A DNA stretch of 7,993 bases from Flavobacteriaceae bacterium UBA5079 (GCA_002414705.1 DIAL01000047.1:1-7993), one strand, 5' to 3'. Counted from the first letter of the stretch, positions 1 through 7,581 are shown. Notes: a model not told the origin generated them from the sequence alone. A program made the numbers and translations.

Positions 1-59
1 GTCTAATGTAGTAATTCCAGTAATCGATGTTAACAAAAGTTGGTCTTCCTATTTGAATA

Positions 60-1316
60 CTAATTGGAGTAGTTTATTGTTTCTTTCAAAGTACCGTCTT
101 CATTATATTCTTTCCAGACGCCAGTTTTTTCTTTAGAACTATTGTAAAACGATACACTTTTTAAATTACCATTTTCGTAATAAAAAAAATAGGCAAGTTT
201 TTTTCCATCCCACCAAGTACGGTTTTTTATATTACCATTTTCAAAATAACTGTAATAATCGGACGTATCCTCTTCAGTTCTAGTTATTATACTTTCAATC
301 TTTCCGTTTTCGTAATAATTCTTTGTATGAGAAGCATCTGTCCACTTTTCTCGCTTTAAATCATAAATGCCTTCACTTTTGATGTTTCCATTTTCGTAAT
401 ATTCCTTATTTTCTCCCCATAAATGACTTTCTCCATTACTTCTCGTTATATAATTTGCGACTTCCTTAATCTTTTCATTATTATAATAAAATTTCCAAGT
501 ATCCACTCTTTGATCATTTTTTAATACTCCTTCCGCCATTAAGTTTCCATTCTCAAAATAGTATTTCCAAGAGTTGTTTTTGCTTGTATGATCATAGTTG
601 CCAGAACAAAATTCAGCCCCATCTTTGTAATATCCCTTCCAGTTTCCATGCAGCTCAAGAAAGGTATTTTCATCCAAATTAAGATCAGTTTCCTTATCCG
701 ATATAATTACAGAACCGATTGCGTAATAAGGTTTATTTATTCCAACTCCGGGTTCGCTTGATATGTCAGTTATATTTTCATTATAATAATATTCTTTGAA
801 AGGAAATAATATGCTGTTTGAGTTTATCGTTGTTTCAAATTTAATTTTTCCTTCGTGTTCTCCATAACTATAATATGTTTCCCAAGTTCCAATAGGTATG
901 CCGTTTTCATAGACTCCTTTTTCTGCTATTTTACCATTATAAAATTCTAAAAACACACCATCTTTTTCTCCATTTTTATAGTTTTCTTTGCGATATAATA
1001 CGCCCTGGATATCATAAATTATCCAGGTTCCTTCCTTTTTATCATTTTTATATTCACCTTCTTCCGATTTTTTTGATTGAATATAGTATATCCACATGCC
1101 ATGTTTTAATCCATTGTCAAAATCTGCATCTAATTGAAGGATTCCATTTTTATCGTAGTATTTCCAATTACTATGTGGTTTACCATTAAGCACTTTGCCT
1201 TTCCGCCATACAACTTTTGTACCCTCGTGGTATTCTAAATAATCAGTTTCTTCCTGCCCAAAGCAAAAAAAAGTAGAAGTAAATAAGAGGATTAGTAGAT
1301 ATTTTTCTTTTTTCAT
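60..1316 (-). CDS. Exported MORN/YwqK-type repeat protein (418 aa)
   Basis: The protein starts with a typical signal peptide: basic MKKEK, a hydrophobic stretch at residues 6-19, and a likely cleavage just before or at Gln21 (FCFG-QE). The rest is made of short repeats of the form W.YY..NG.l...G.y.nG. I count about 13, at roughly residues 51, 75, 98, 122, 145, 226, 250, 274, 303, 331, 354, 376 and 401. This is the pattern of the MORN-like family named after Bacillus YwqK. Residues 160-225 break the repeat rhythm. Automatic pipelines often call such proteins 'YwqK family antitoxin', but nothing here shows antitoxin activity; a structural or protein-binding role in the periplasm or at the surface is more likely. 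It is the last gene of a three-gene set, beginning 11 bases after the stop of its 329-residue paralogue. No Shine-Dalgarno site precedes the ATG; the start is fixed by the signal peptide. Confidence 0.85.
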   Translation of the reverse strand: MKKEKYLLILLFTSTFFCFGQEETDYLEYHEGTKVVWRKGKVLNGKPHSNWKYYDKNGILQLDADFDNGLKHGMWIYYIQSKKSEEGEYKNDKKEGTWIIYDIQGVLYRKENYKNGEKDGVFLEFYNGKIAEKGVYENGIPIGTWETYYSYGEHEGKIKFETTINSNSILFPFKEYYYNENITDISSEPGVGINKPYYAIGSVIISDKETDLNLDENTFLELHGNWKGYYKDGAEFCSGNYDHTSKNNSWKYYFENGNLMAEGVLKNDQRVDTWKFYYNNEKIKEVANYITRSNGESHLWGENKEYYENGNIKSEGIYDLKREKWTDASHTKNYYENGKIESIITRTEEDTSDYYSYFENGNIKNRTWWDGKKLAYFFYYENGNLKSVSFYNSSKEKTGVWKEYNEDGTLKETINYSN

Positions 1317-1327
1317 TAGAACTAATT

Positions 1328-2317
1328 TTATTGTTTAACTCCATCAATATATGTCTCTGTTTTTTCAAGACTTCCATCTTCATTATAATACTTCCAGATG
1401 CCTATTTTTTCTTCTTCCTTTGTATATACACCTTTTTCTTTGAGCTTTCCGTTCTCATAGTACAGCTCAAAAGGACCACCTCTAAAATTTCTCGAATAAG
1501 TAATGGTTTCGTTAGGCCCTGTTTCTACACCCCAACTTTTATACCCTCCGTTATAAGTACATACCATCCATTTATTTCCATTCGGATAGTAATATGTCCA
1601 GCTGCCTTGCTTATAACCGTTTTCGTAGGTTCCTTCTGCATGGATTTGCCCATTTTTATAATAGTATTTCCAGTTGCCCTGATATACAGCATTGATCTTG
1701 AGATTAATGTATAAAAACCAAATCAAGGCCATCCCGTTTTCCAAGGGATTTTCTTCTATTGAAGTAAATTTAACGTTCCCCTCACTTTTAAATGCGTCCG
1801 TATAATAGGGGTCCTTGCCATTTATATCCTTATAATCGGTACTGTAAAAATACCTGGTTGCCGGAGCGGTTTCGCCCATCGGTTTTAACTCAAACTCATA
1901 GGCCACTTTTCCTGCCTTCTCATCCGACGTATAATAACTGGTCCATTTACCAGTGGGCTTATCATTCTTATATTGCCCCTTAAAAGATGCATAACCTGAA
2001 CCATCAATATCCATTTGGATATATGTGCCATTTAGTTTGTCATTCTTATAGTTTTCAATAAACCACAACCGGTCTTTTCCTAAATAAGATTTCCAAACAC
2101 TGTCCTTTGCGCCTTCTATCCAATAGCCTGTTGAAGATAAAACTCCTTTTTCATCATAATACTCCCAATAACCATGTGCTTTGCCGTTGAGGACTTTTCC
2201 CTTACGCCATAAAACATCTGTGTCTTCATAGTACTCAGCATAATCTGTGACTTCCTGTCCAATGCAAAGAAAAGTAGAGGTAATTACAAGTATTAATAGA
2301 TATTTTCCTTTTTTCAT
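1328..2317 (-). CDS. Exported MORN/YwqK-type repeat protein, paralogue (329 aa)
   Basis: This is a paralogue of the 418-residue neighbour downstream. Over the first 60 residues I count 42 identities, covering the signal peptide (MKKGKYLLIL then TSTF, cleavage near GQE), the WRKGKVLNGK block and the first W.YYD..G.L repeat. Further repeats are clear near residues 125, 216, 240, 284 and 308, and the C-terminal W.YYNEDGSL tail again matches the neighbour. Residues 140-210 are a non-repeat segment, in a similar place to the one in the paralogue. The start codon lies 13 bases after the stop of the 1091-residue gene. It is preceded by a purine run (AGAAAGGGA) ending at the ATG, which is too close to be a textbook Shine-Dalgarno site. 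An exported repeat scaffold or binding protein is the safest description; the partner is unknown. Tandem duplication followed by internal divergence explains the pair. Confidence 0.85.
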   Translation of the reverse strand: MKKGKYLLILVITSTFLCIGQEVTDYAEYYEDTDVLWRKGKVLNGKAHGYWEYYDEKGVLSSTGYWIEGAKDSVWKSYLGKDRLWFIENYKNDKLNGTYIQMDIDGSGYASFKGQYKNDKPTGKWTSYYTSDEKAGKVAYEFELKPMGETAPATRYFYSTDYKDINGKDPYYTDAFKSEGNVKFTSIEENPLENGMALIWFLYINLKINAVYQGNWKYYYKNGQIHAEGTYENGYKQGSWTYYYPNGNKWMVCTYNGGYKSWGVETGPNETITYSRNFRGGPFELYYENGKLKEKGVYTKEEEKIGIWKYYNEDGSLEKTETYIDGVKQ

Positions 2318-2330
2318 TCCCTTTCTATTT

Positions 2331-5300
2331 TTAAAGTTTAGTAGTATTAGTCAATATGCCATATTCGTATTCTCGTGATTCTATTCGTTTTCCATCCTCA
2401 TCATAAATGCCTTTTGCTTCCGAGTCTATTTCACTAGTTACTATTCCTTCATCATATAACTTGCGGGTACGAATTTTTGTAATTGGATTATAGTGATAAG
2501 ACATTGATAAAATACCAGATGAATAAAATTGCTGTCTAATAATTGCAATTTCGTTTTCATCGAAAACTATTTTTTCAACTTTTACCCCAGCGATATACTC
2601 TATCTTCTCATAAATCTTACCTGCCTGGTTGTAATAATCCCACCATCCAACTTTCTTTCCATCAATTGAAATACCGACAGTTTCCAATTTACCATTACTA
2701 TCATAGCTTGGCTTTCTTCCTTCATATGTAATTCCGTTTTCCGATAAGTCAATTGAATTAAAATACTCGAACATTTTATAATAGATGTTTGAAGATCCCA
2801 TTTTTGAGAAGTGAGAACCTACTACATCATTAAGCTTTGAGGTTTCGGATTTTGATAAGTTTCCATCAAGAAAAGTAGTTGAATAATAGATTGGATTTGC
2901 ACTTTTAAATACGTCGAATTTTTTAATCTGATTTAATGAGATATAGCTTGTTGTTCCGGCATAATATTTTTGGTTAATATACCTTTCTGTTTTTGTAGGT
3001 GTGTAAATATTATAGAGTTGCTTTTTATTTGAGTTTGTCTCAATTAATTCATCCTGAGAAGAAAACACATAGCTAACCTTAGCCGAAGGAAAAAGTAATA
3101 TTTTTCTTTTTGAAGTTAGATTATAAATTATACCATCCGCATCTTTTACTCTATATTCAGACATAGGAAGCTCTTTTACACCCTTTTCCTTCAGTTTAAG
3201 CTTTAAGCCTTCATTTTCTATATATTCATATTCAATAAACTTTTCTGCCCTACCTACTTCTATGTAAGGCATCCAAATATTAGATTCTAGTGAAGTAGGT
3301 AGTTTTAAATCTTTAATATTTCTACCAGCTTTGTTATAGAAATAGATTGTTTCATAAAAATCTTTGTACTTTTCTAAAGTTGCTATTGCATAGCCGTTTA
3401 GACCTCCAATGATTGAAGTATTGTCTAATGTTTTTGAAAAACCGTATTGATTTCCTTTTAATTTTTGTTTTGCTACTTGTTCGTTTGAAAAGGTTGGTGC
3501 ATTAAAATTTAAATTATTCGCGTTGACCTGATTCATTATATCCCCCCCGGGGTAACTTAACAGCATATAATTTTCTTCTCCCATCCATTTATCGCCCCAA
3601 AAACTAATCATACATTGTTCATTCGGATTGGTGGTATATCTATAATTCACCAATAAATTAGGTTCACCACCGACGCTTTTCAATTTGCTGAAATCTTGTA
3701 ATTGTTTGTAAATTTTTTGCTCAAATTCTTTAATGAATGAGGGATTGGACTTTAATACATCAATTTCTTCTCTTTTATATATTTTTCTTATATTATTTAA
3801 TTTTGTACTAATAATTCCTGACATTGCATATTTACTTTCTAGAATTCTTTTACTAGGAATCAATACTTTTAAATCATCTAGATTCTTAAGTTGAATTTGA
3901 AATGATTCATTTGAAACATACTTATTATCACCTGGTATTCCGCCATATCCTACCCATGTACAATTTCTAAAAGTAGTTGTTTCATCTGTATCTAAATTAT
4001 ACTTAATTAGTGTTCGAAGCGTGAATTTTTTTGGTTGATATTTACCCAGAGATCCCCCTCCATATCCTTCAAGATGGTCTTTGTCATATTGCGCTTCCTT
4101 AGCTGTTTCTTTTATTTTTACATACAATATATTATTTTCAAAATAAGCATCCTCTATGATTTTGTCAACAACAACAGACTTTTCTAAAACAGTAAACATT
4201 GCATATTCACTTTTATGAAGAGATTGTAAATATGAAGGCACTTTTTGTTGTTTATCTACTTTATAATTAAAAATATAACTTTCAGTATTCTCAGCCTCAA
4301 TTAGCCAAAGAATCTCCTGCATTAAATCTTCTACATTTTCTGAATGAGAATTATAAATAGCTAATGATCTTATCTCCTTTCTGCGTTCTGAATTAAATTT
4401 TCTAATTTCATTAATGTACTTAATAAATCCGTCATTATAGCTTTTCCAATTATTAACATTTGCATCTTGTCTAGCTTCTTTTCGCGCACTAGCCCTATTA
4501 ATTTGATTCATTATAGTATTTGAAATCTGATTTAATCCTTTACCAACAACATTATCTATCAAATTTATCTTATATTCTTCTTGAACCATTTTATGAGCTT
4601 TACTAAGATTGATTCCTTTTGAAGTATAACTATTCACCTTATTATTATAGTCGAGTTGTTGGTTAATTCTAGCTAGTTCCTCTCGGTTCAAACGCATCTT
4701 TTGTATTTTACGTTTGTTTTTCTCAAGCTTTAATTCAGCATCTAGTTTATCTTTATTTTCTTGTATTTTAATTTTTTGATTTAAACAATTAGTAATGTTT
4801 TTAAGAATTATATTTAGTTTTTCTTTGACTAAACTTGAGGTGGAAGATCTAATTAACCCCTCTACTTTTTTAATACCTTGCTTATAAAAATCGATGGAAT
4901 TGTTATTAGAAGTAGCTGAACATTTAGTGTATTGATATAAAGGTTTTAAAAATTCTTCTGATTGTTTTTTTATGGCTGCATCTAATAATAAATTTAAAGA
5001 TTCTCCTTGATATCTTAAGTCACCTTCAAATTTTTGAAATTCGTTTCTTGTGACTTTTAAAGTTATACTTTGATCTTGTAATTTATTTTTTAGGTCTGAA
5101 CAGCTGCTAATATTAAATAATTTTTTAAGTTCGGACTCATCAGTAAAACGGAATTCATCAGCAGTAAGCGCAGCACCCTCTCCTCCATTAGATATTGATA
5201 GATGAGCTTTATTAAGTTGAAAAGTGCCTTTTTTAATACAACATGTAAAAATTTCTGATTCAACTTCTAAAAACCCTGCATCAACCTCAATAGGAAAATA

Positions 5301-5606
5301 ATACCCTTTTAGTCCATTATAAGCAGTAGAATATTCGTCATAACCTGTCACACGAACTGAATGCAAAGTTGCCCTCACAAAGGGTGTCCCTAATGTACAA
5401 TCAATTTTATATTTAATTTCATAATCAAAACTCATTCCTTTTAGCTCTCCTGAAAACTTATCATTACTCCAATCGCTTTGAGAAAATGAAGTTTTATTTA
5501 AAACAATCATTAATATCAGAGTGAAAAAATATTTCATATAATTATTTGACGCTATACTATTCTTTTGTTTATTTTTTTTACTGTCTTTTTTTACTTTTAT
5601 CATCAT
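2331..5606 (-). CDS. Large exported protein with central coiled coil and C-terminal MORN-like repeats (1091 aa)
   Basis: I do not recognise the family as a whole. If translation starts at the first ATG, a signal peptide begins only at Met24 (MKYFFTLILMIVLNKTSFSQ). The true start is therefore probably Met24, at base 5537, giving a 1068-residue precursor cut near residue 42. After it come a beta-rich domain at about 45-200 containing Cys70, Cys122, Cys123 and Cys169; a long charged helical region at about 205-440 whose strongest coiled-coil stretch is 275-325 (rich in Lys, Glu, Gln and Leu); and a mixed region at about 460-940 with Gly-rich turns (GYGGGSLGKY, WVGYGGIPGD, SYPGGD). Residues 955-1091 carry degenerate MORN-like repeats (WWDYYNQAGKIYEKIEYIAG, YDEDGKRIESREYEYG) like those that fill the two genes downstream. 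It is the first gene of the set, 90 bases from the next gene upstream. A seven-base C run (3542-3548) is read through without frame loss. Gene reality is very likely; function is unknown. Confidence 0.85.
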   Translation of the reverse strand: MMIKVKKDSKKNKQKNSIASNNYMKYFFTLILMIVLNKTSFSQSDWSNDKFSGELKGMSFDYEIKYKIDCTLGTPFVRATLHSVRVTGYDEYSTAYNGLKGYYFPIEVDAGFLEVESEIFTCCIKKGTFQLNKAHLSISNGGEGAALTADEFRFTDESELKKLFNISSCSDLKNKLQDQSITLKVTRNEFQKFEGDLRYQGESLNLLLDAAIKKQSEEFLKPLYQYTKCSATSNNNSIDFYKQGIKKVEGLIRSSTSSLVKEKLNIILKNITNCLNQKIKIQENKDKLDAELKLEKNKRKIQKMRLNREELARINQQLDYNNKVNSYTSKGINLSKAHKMVQEEYKINLIDNVVGKGLNQISNTIMNQINRASARKEARQDANVNNWKSYNDGFIKYINEIRKFNSERRKEIRSLAIYNSHSENVEDLMQEILWLIEAENTESYIFNYKVDKQQKVPSYLQSLHKSEYAMFTVLEKSVVVDKIIEDAYFENNILYVKIKETAKEAQYDKDHLEGYGGGSLGKYQPKKFTLRTLIKYNLDTDETTTFRNCTWVGYGGIPGDNKYVSNESFQIQLKNLDDLKVLIPSKRILESKYAMSGIISTKLNNIRKIYKREEIDVLKSNPSFIKEFEQKIYKQLQDFSKLKSVGGEPNLLVNYRYTTNPNEQCMISFWGDKWMGEENYMLLSYPGGDIMNQVNANNLNFNAPTFSNEQVAKQKLKGNQYGFSKTLDNTSIIGGLNGYAIATLEKYKDFYETIYFYNKAGRNIKDLKLPTSLESNIWMPYIEVGRAEKFIEYEYIENEGLKLKLKEKGVKELPMSEYRVKDADGIIYNLTSKRKILLFPSAKVSYVFSSQDELIETNSNKKQLYNIYTPTKTERYINQKYYAGTTSYISLNQIKKFDVFKSANPIYYSTTFLDGNLSKSETSKLNDVVGSHFSKMGSSNIYYKMFEYFNSIDLSENGITYEGRKPSYDSNGKLETVGISIDGKKVGWWDYYNQAGKIYEKIEYIAGVKVEKIVFDENEIAIIRQQFYSSGILSMSYHYNPITKIRTRKLYDEGIVTSEIDSEAKGIYDEDGKRIESREYEYGILTNTTKL

Positions 5607-5672
5607 TTTAAAAAGTATAATTAATCTCGAACTATAATAGTAGAGTTAAAATTTATGAGTGTTTTAATAATT

Positions 5673-5691
5673 TTTTATTTGATAAATAAAA
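5673..5691 (-). terminator. AT-only hairpin just after the 181-residue gene
   Basis: The arms TTTTATTT and AAATAAAA pair perfectly over 8 bases around a three-base loop, 5 bases beyond the stop codon of the 181-residue gene. The stem has no G or C, and no clean T run follows on the minus strand, so it is at best a weak terminator. In DNA this AT-rich it may be chance. The 90-base gap (5607-5696) that contains it must also hold any promoter for the three-gene set; I see no convincing Bacteroidota -7 or -33 boxes in it. Confidence 0.2.
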
Positions 5692-5696
5692 TACAT

Positions 5697-6242
5697 TTAT
5701 CGGTTAAGGTCCACTCCTTTTTTTAAGTATTCGTTAATCTCTTTCCACATGGTATGCGTTTTTTGTGATTTCAATGTTGCAGGAGAAAGTTTATCTTTTA
5801 TATAATTGAAGTCTTTTAAAACATGTTTTTTGTAATCATTCATCTTACCATAATATTTGTCAATTTTAGATAAAACGTCTGCTTCAGACTTACCAAAAAA
5901 GGTTGTTATTGAACTGTAACTTGAATCTCCTTTAAAAACTTTAAGAAGATTGTTGTGCTTATCATAAAGGAAGTAGAAAAATTGCTTTTGAAGATCATCT
6001 TTCATATTTGCACCTCCAAAAAGATCAGTATAAGTAAGACTAACTACTGATGATCTTACAAATGTTTTTTCTCTTTTTGTCCAACTCGTATTTGAAAGTA
6101 CTACTGCAAAGTAGCAGCCATCATTTTTTGGGGTTATTTCAGTTTTATTTCTTTTAAAATCTTTTATAGTGTTGGTTGATGGGCTAATACCAAGTGCTAA
6201 AAGTAGCAGAGAAAAGCTTAAAAAATAAGTGATTACTTTCAT
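5697..6242 (-). CDS. Small exported protein of unknown function (181 aa)
   Basis: I do not recognise this protein. It begins with a clear signal peptide (MKVITYFLSFSLLLLALGIS, residues 1-20), with cleavage likely around residues 19-25. There is no lipobox; the only cysteine is Cys43. The mature part has an apparently beta-rich first half (FAVVLSNTSW, SSVVSLTYTDLFGG) and a helical, lysine-rich second half from about residue 115 (DVLSKIDKYYGKMNDYKKH, MWKEINEYLKKG), so it should be soluble and basic in the periplasm or outside the cell. It sits between the three-gene repeat set and a small cytoplasmic orphan gene, with 90 and 135 bases of non-coding DNA on either side, so it is probably transcribed alone. 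The ATG is fixed by the signal peptide. A minus-strand TATAAT lies about 35 bases upstream, but no matching upstream box is evident. Confidence 0.7.
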   Translation of the reverse strand: MKVITYFLSFSLLLLALGISPSTNTIKDFKRNKTEITPKNDGCYFAVVLSNTSWTKREKTFVRSSVVSLTYTDLFGGANMKDDLQKQFFYFLYDKHNNLLKVFKGDSSYSSITTFFGKSEADVLSKIDKYYGKMNDYKKHVLKDFNYIKDKLSPATLKSQKTHTMWKEINEYLKKGVDLNR

Positions 6243-6377
6243 GGTTAATTAATTTAAGTTAAAAATATAGTGTATTATACTAAAATAGGTTGACCTTTTT
6301 TTATTTAATATTTGGACGTTTTAATACAACTTATACATTGTTGTGCTTTCGTTATTATTTAAAATTTGTTCAATTAA
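6243..6377. other. AT-rich intergenic gap with a small inverted repeat
   Basis: This 135-base non-coding gap lies between two minus-strand orphan genes. It contains the inverted repeat at 6326-6344, a plus-strand AGGTTGACCT (4-base arms around two bases) near 6285, and a minus-strand TATAAT near 6275 that could be a -10-like element for the 181-residue gene. None of these is strong. I see no open frame of useful length and no RNA gene. Confidence 0.4.
6326..6344. repeat. Inverted repeat ACAAC/GTTGT with 9-base loop
   Basis: ACAAC and GTTGT are perfect 5-base arms around TTATACATT. A looser outer pair, ACG at 6316-6318 and CGT at 6350-6352, lies at unequal distances (7 and 5 bases). It begins 34 bases beyond the stop codon of the 143-residue gene. 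It has no T run for a terminator. It recalls the folded recombination sites of integron cassettes, but the arms do not fit the RYYYAAC/GTTRRRY core consensus and I see no second copy in a gap. Confidence 0.35.
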
Positions 6378-6809
6378 TTATTTATTTTTTTCAACTTTCT
6401 TAAAACATTTGCCTGTGATGATTACTTTTTCTTCTTTAGGTTTGATGCCTTCTATACTGTTAATAACATATTCAAATTGAGGATTACCAATGAAGTCTTT
6501 AAATAACTCCTTGTAGAAGAACCATTCTACAATAGAAAATAGATGCTCTGGTTTTGCTAATAATTCTTCAAACGAACAATAGTTTACTTCAGAAAAATCT
6601 GAAGTTTCATTGTATTTTAGATCATCAGCTTTAATGTCAATCATTACTTCTTGGTAAGGTTCTTCTAAAAGATTAAAAAAGTGAACTTTATCCATAACAA
6701 TCTTGTAATCTTTAACAATGTTATGGTCTAAAAACCGTCCAAAATTTAAACCATTATTAAGGGTAAATATGGACTGGTCTGTTGGTTGGTCATTCAAGTA
6801 TAGTTCCAT
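6378..6809 (-). CDS. Small acidic protein of unknown function (143 aa)
   Basis: I do not recognise this protein. It has no signal peptide or membrane segment, so it is expected to be cytoplasmic. It is acidic through residues 50-90 and basic at the end (KCFKKVEKNK). An aromatic-rich stretch, HLFSIVEWFFYKELFKDF at 89-106, is probably a helix, and residues 53-62 (QEVMIDIKAD) look like a strand. Size, charge and the lack of a catalytic signature would suit a small accessory or immunity-like protein, but that is only a guess from context. The first ATG is used; it lies 36 bases after the stop of the broken 200-codon gene, so the two could once have been co-transcribed. Met39 is an alternative but less likely start. 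Codon use and base composition match its neighbours. Confidence 0.65.
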   Translation of the reverse strand: MELYLNDQPTDQSIFTLNNGLNFGRFLDHNIVKDYKIVMDKVHFFNLLEEPYQEVMIDIKADDLKYNETSDFSEVNYCSFEELLAKPEHLFSIVEWFFYKELFKDFIGNPQFEYVINSIEGIKPKEEKVIITGKCFKKVEKNK

Positions 6810-6845
6810 AAGTCTGTGAAGTTATTTAAATAAGCTTTTCTATTT

Positions 6846-7446
6846 TTAATCTTCTAACTCACGAGCTGTTTTAGCGTTGTAGTCGTTAATAACATATCTT
6901 CTCAATGACTGAATTTCTCTAACATTATAGTTTTTAGCTACATCTGGAGCTTTTAAAATCTTATTGATATCATCTAAAAGTGTTTCTTTTTCACCACTGG
7001 TTAAATTTCTACGGTATTAACATCGATTGGATATTCTTCATAGTCGTATAATAGAAAATCATCCAAAATGGATATATACATTCTAAAGAAATCACTCGTT
7101 TAATAAATTGTTCTGGGTTTCTTGATCTAAATGAAGGCGTATCATTGCATATGAGTTTATCAGCATATTTATTATATACTGCCGCCACTTTCTTTTTGTA
7201 GTCTTTGTCTTCTTTATCTATTCCAAATTTTTTGATGAAATCATTTTCGATAATTTCCACTGCCTTACTTATACTATCACTCTTAGACAATCCCCTCGCA
7301 TTTGCGCACAGTAAACTAGCTTTAGCTCCATAATTGCTATAAATACCATCTAATATTCCTGATTGTACTAAATCCCAACTAGCGTTACACCAAGCGGTAG
7401 CAAAAAATAAGATAACTTTTTTGTTATTGGATTGTAGGTTTTTCAT
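6846..7446 (-). pseudogene. Disrupted gene of about 200 codons, two frameshifts
   Basis: Read in one frame, the ATG at 7446 gives 145 residues whose last 28 or so look unlike protein. Joining three frames restores a continuous product of about 200 residues. Frame one runs to QFIK near 7099. Frame two gives TSDFFRMYISILDDF and then YDYEEYPIDVNTVE down to about 7009. Frame three gives NLTSGEKETLLDDINKILK and ends with NAKTARELED at a TAA at 6846-6848. Each switch is explained by one missing A in a minus-strand AAA run (bases 7099-7101 and 7006-7008). The N-terminus has a hydrophobic stretch (VILFFATAWC, residues 11-20) that may be a signal peptide; the middle (residues 60-100) is charged and helical. 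The tail phrase 'DVNTVE...ETLLDDINKIL' is faintly ankyrin-like, but I would not name the family. Its ATG overlaps the TGA of the fragment upstream (ATGA at 7443-7446). It is either a pseudogene or an intact gene with sequence errors. Confidence 0.7.
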
Positions 7447-7581
7447 GCGGTGACTTCAATACCAGGAAACTCAAAAGTTGGTGCAATGCTCACTAAGCCT
7501 CTTTGCACCAAAGGAGATGTCTTGACTGTTGGCCTTTGAAACTAGGCCCAGCATTCAGCATGCTAAAATTAGATGTTTCAT
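7443..7581 (-). pseudogene. Remnant of a secreted outer-membrane beta-barrel (porin-family-like) protein
   Basis: An ATG at 7581 starts MKHLILAC, then an in-frame TGA (7555-7557), then the same frame continues MLGLVSKANSQDISFGAK. Together these read as a Bacteroidota signal peptide, cut near ANS-Q, followed by the 'ISFGAKaG' first strand common in porin-family beta-barrel proteins. From about 7501 the sense moves to another frame (RGLVSIAPTFEFPGIEVTA), which ends at TGA 7443-7445. Only about 45 codons remain of a family usually near 200 residues, so the gene is truncated as well as disrupted. A third frame through the same bases (ETSNFSMLNAGPSFKGQ) also looks open, so the reconstruction is not unique. 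It lies downstream of, and in the same direction as, the regulator remnant, 109 bases from that gene's end. Confidence 0.5.

Noticed and set aside
1..71. Minus-strand frame open to the left edge (contains IQIGRPTFVNIDYWNYYI)
   Set aside because: About 23 codons with no start codon and a stop just upstream. It could be the beginning or a shifted continuation of something outside the window, but it is too short to support.
1331..1983. Plus-strand open frames of 127 and 63 codons
   Set aside because: They lie wholly inside the minus-strand repeat gene, are rich in Phe, Ile, Pro and Tyr as expected from antisense reading of that gene, and show no domain or start context.
60..2317. Toxin-antitoxin system, from the 'YwqK antitoxin' label usual for these repeats
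   Set aside because: Both proteins have signal peptides and no toxin gene is visible beside them. The label reflects repeat similarity only.
2543..2731. Plus-strand open frame of 62 codons
   Set aside because: It is antisense to the C-terminal repeats of the 1091-residue gene, with no protein-like features.
3541..3552. C7G4 run in an AT-rich gene as a possible slippery or phase-variable tract
   Set aside because: It encodes Pro-Gly-Gly in an uninterrupted frame and is not near a start or promoter. A 7-base run inside a long gene is weak evidence of phase variation.
5949..6348. 12-base repeat ATTGTTGTGCTT at 5949-5960 and 6337-6348
   Set aside because: The first copy is inside the coding sequence of the 181-residue protein and the flanks do not match. 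A chance match seems more likely than a recombination site.
7009..7095. The end of the 145-residue reading (CIYPFWMIFYYTTMKN) as a real membrane helix
   Set aside because: The alternative frame over the same bases gives acidic, well-formed protein sequence that continues beyond the stop, so the hydrophobic tail is best explained as a frameshift product.
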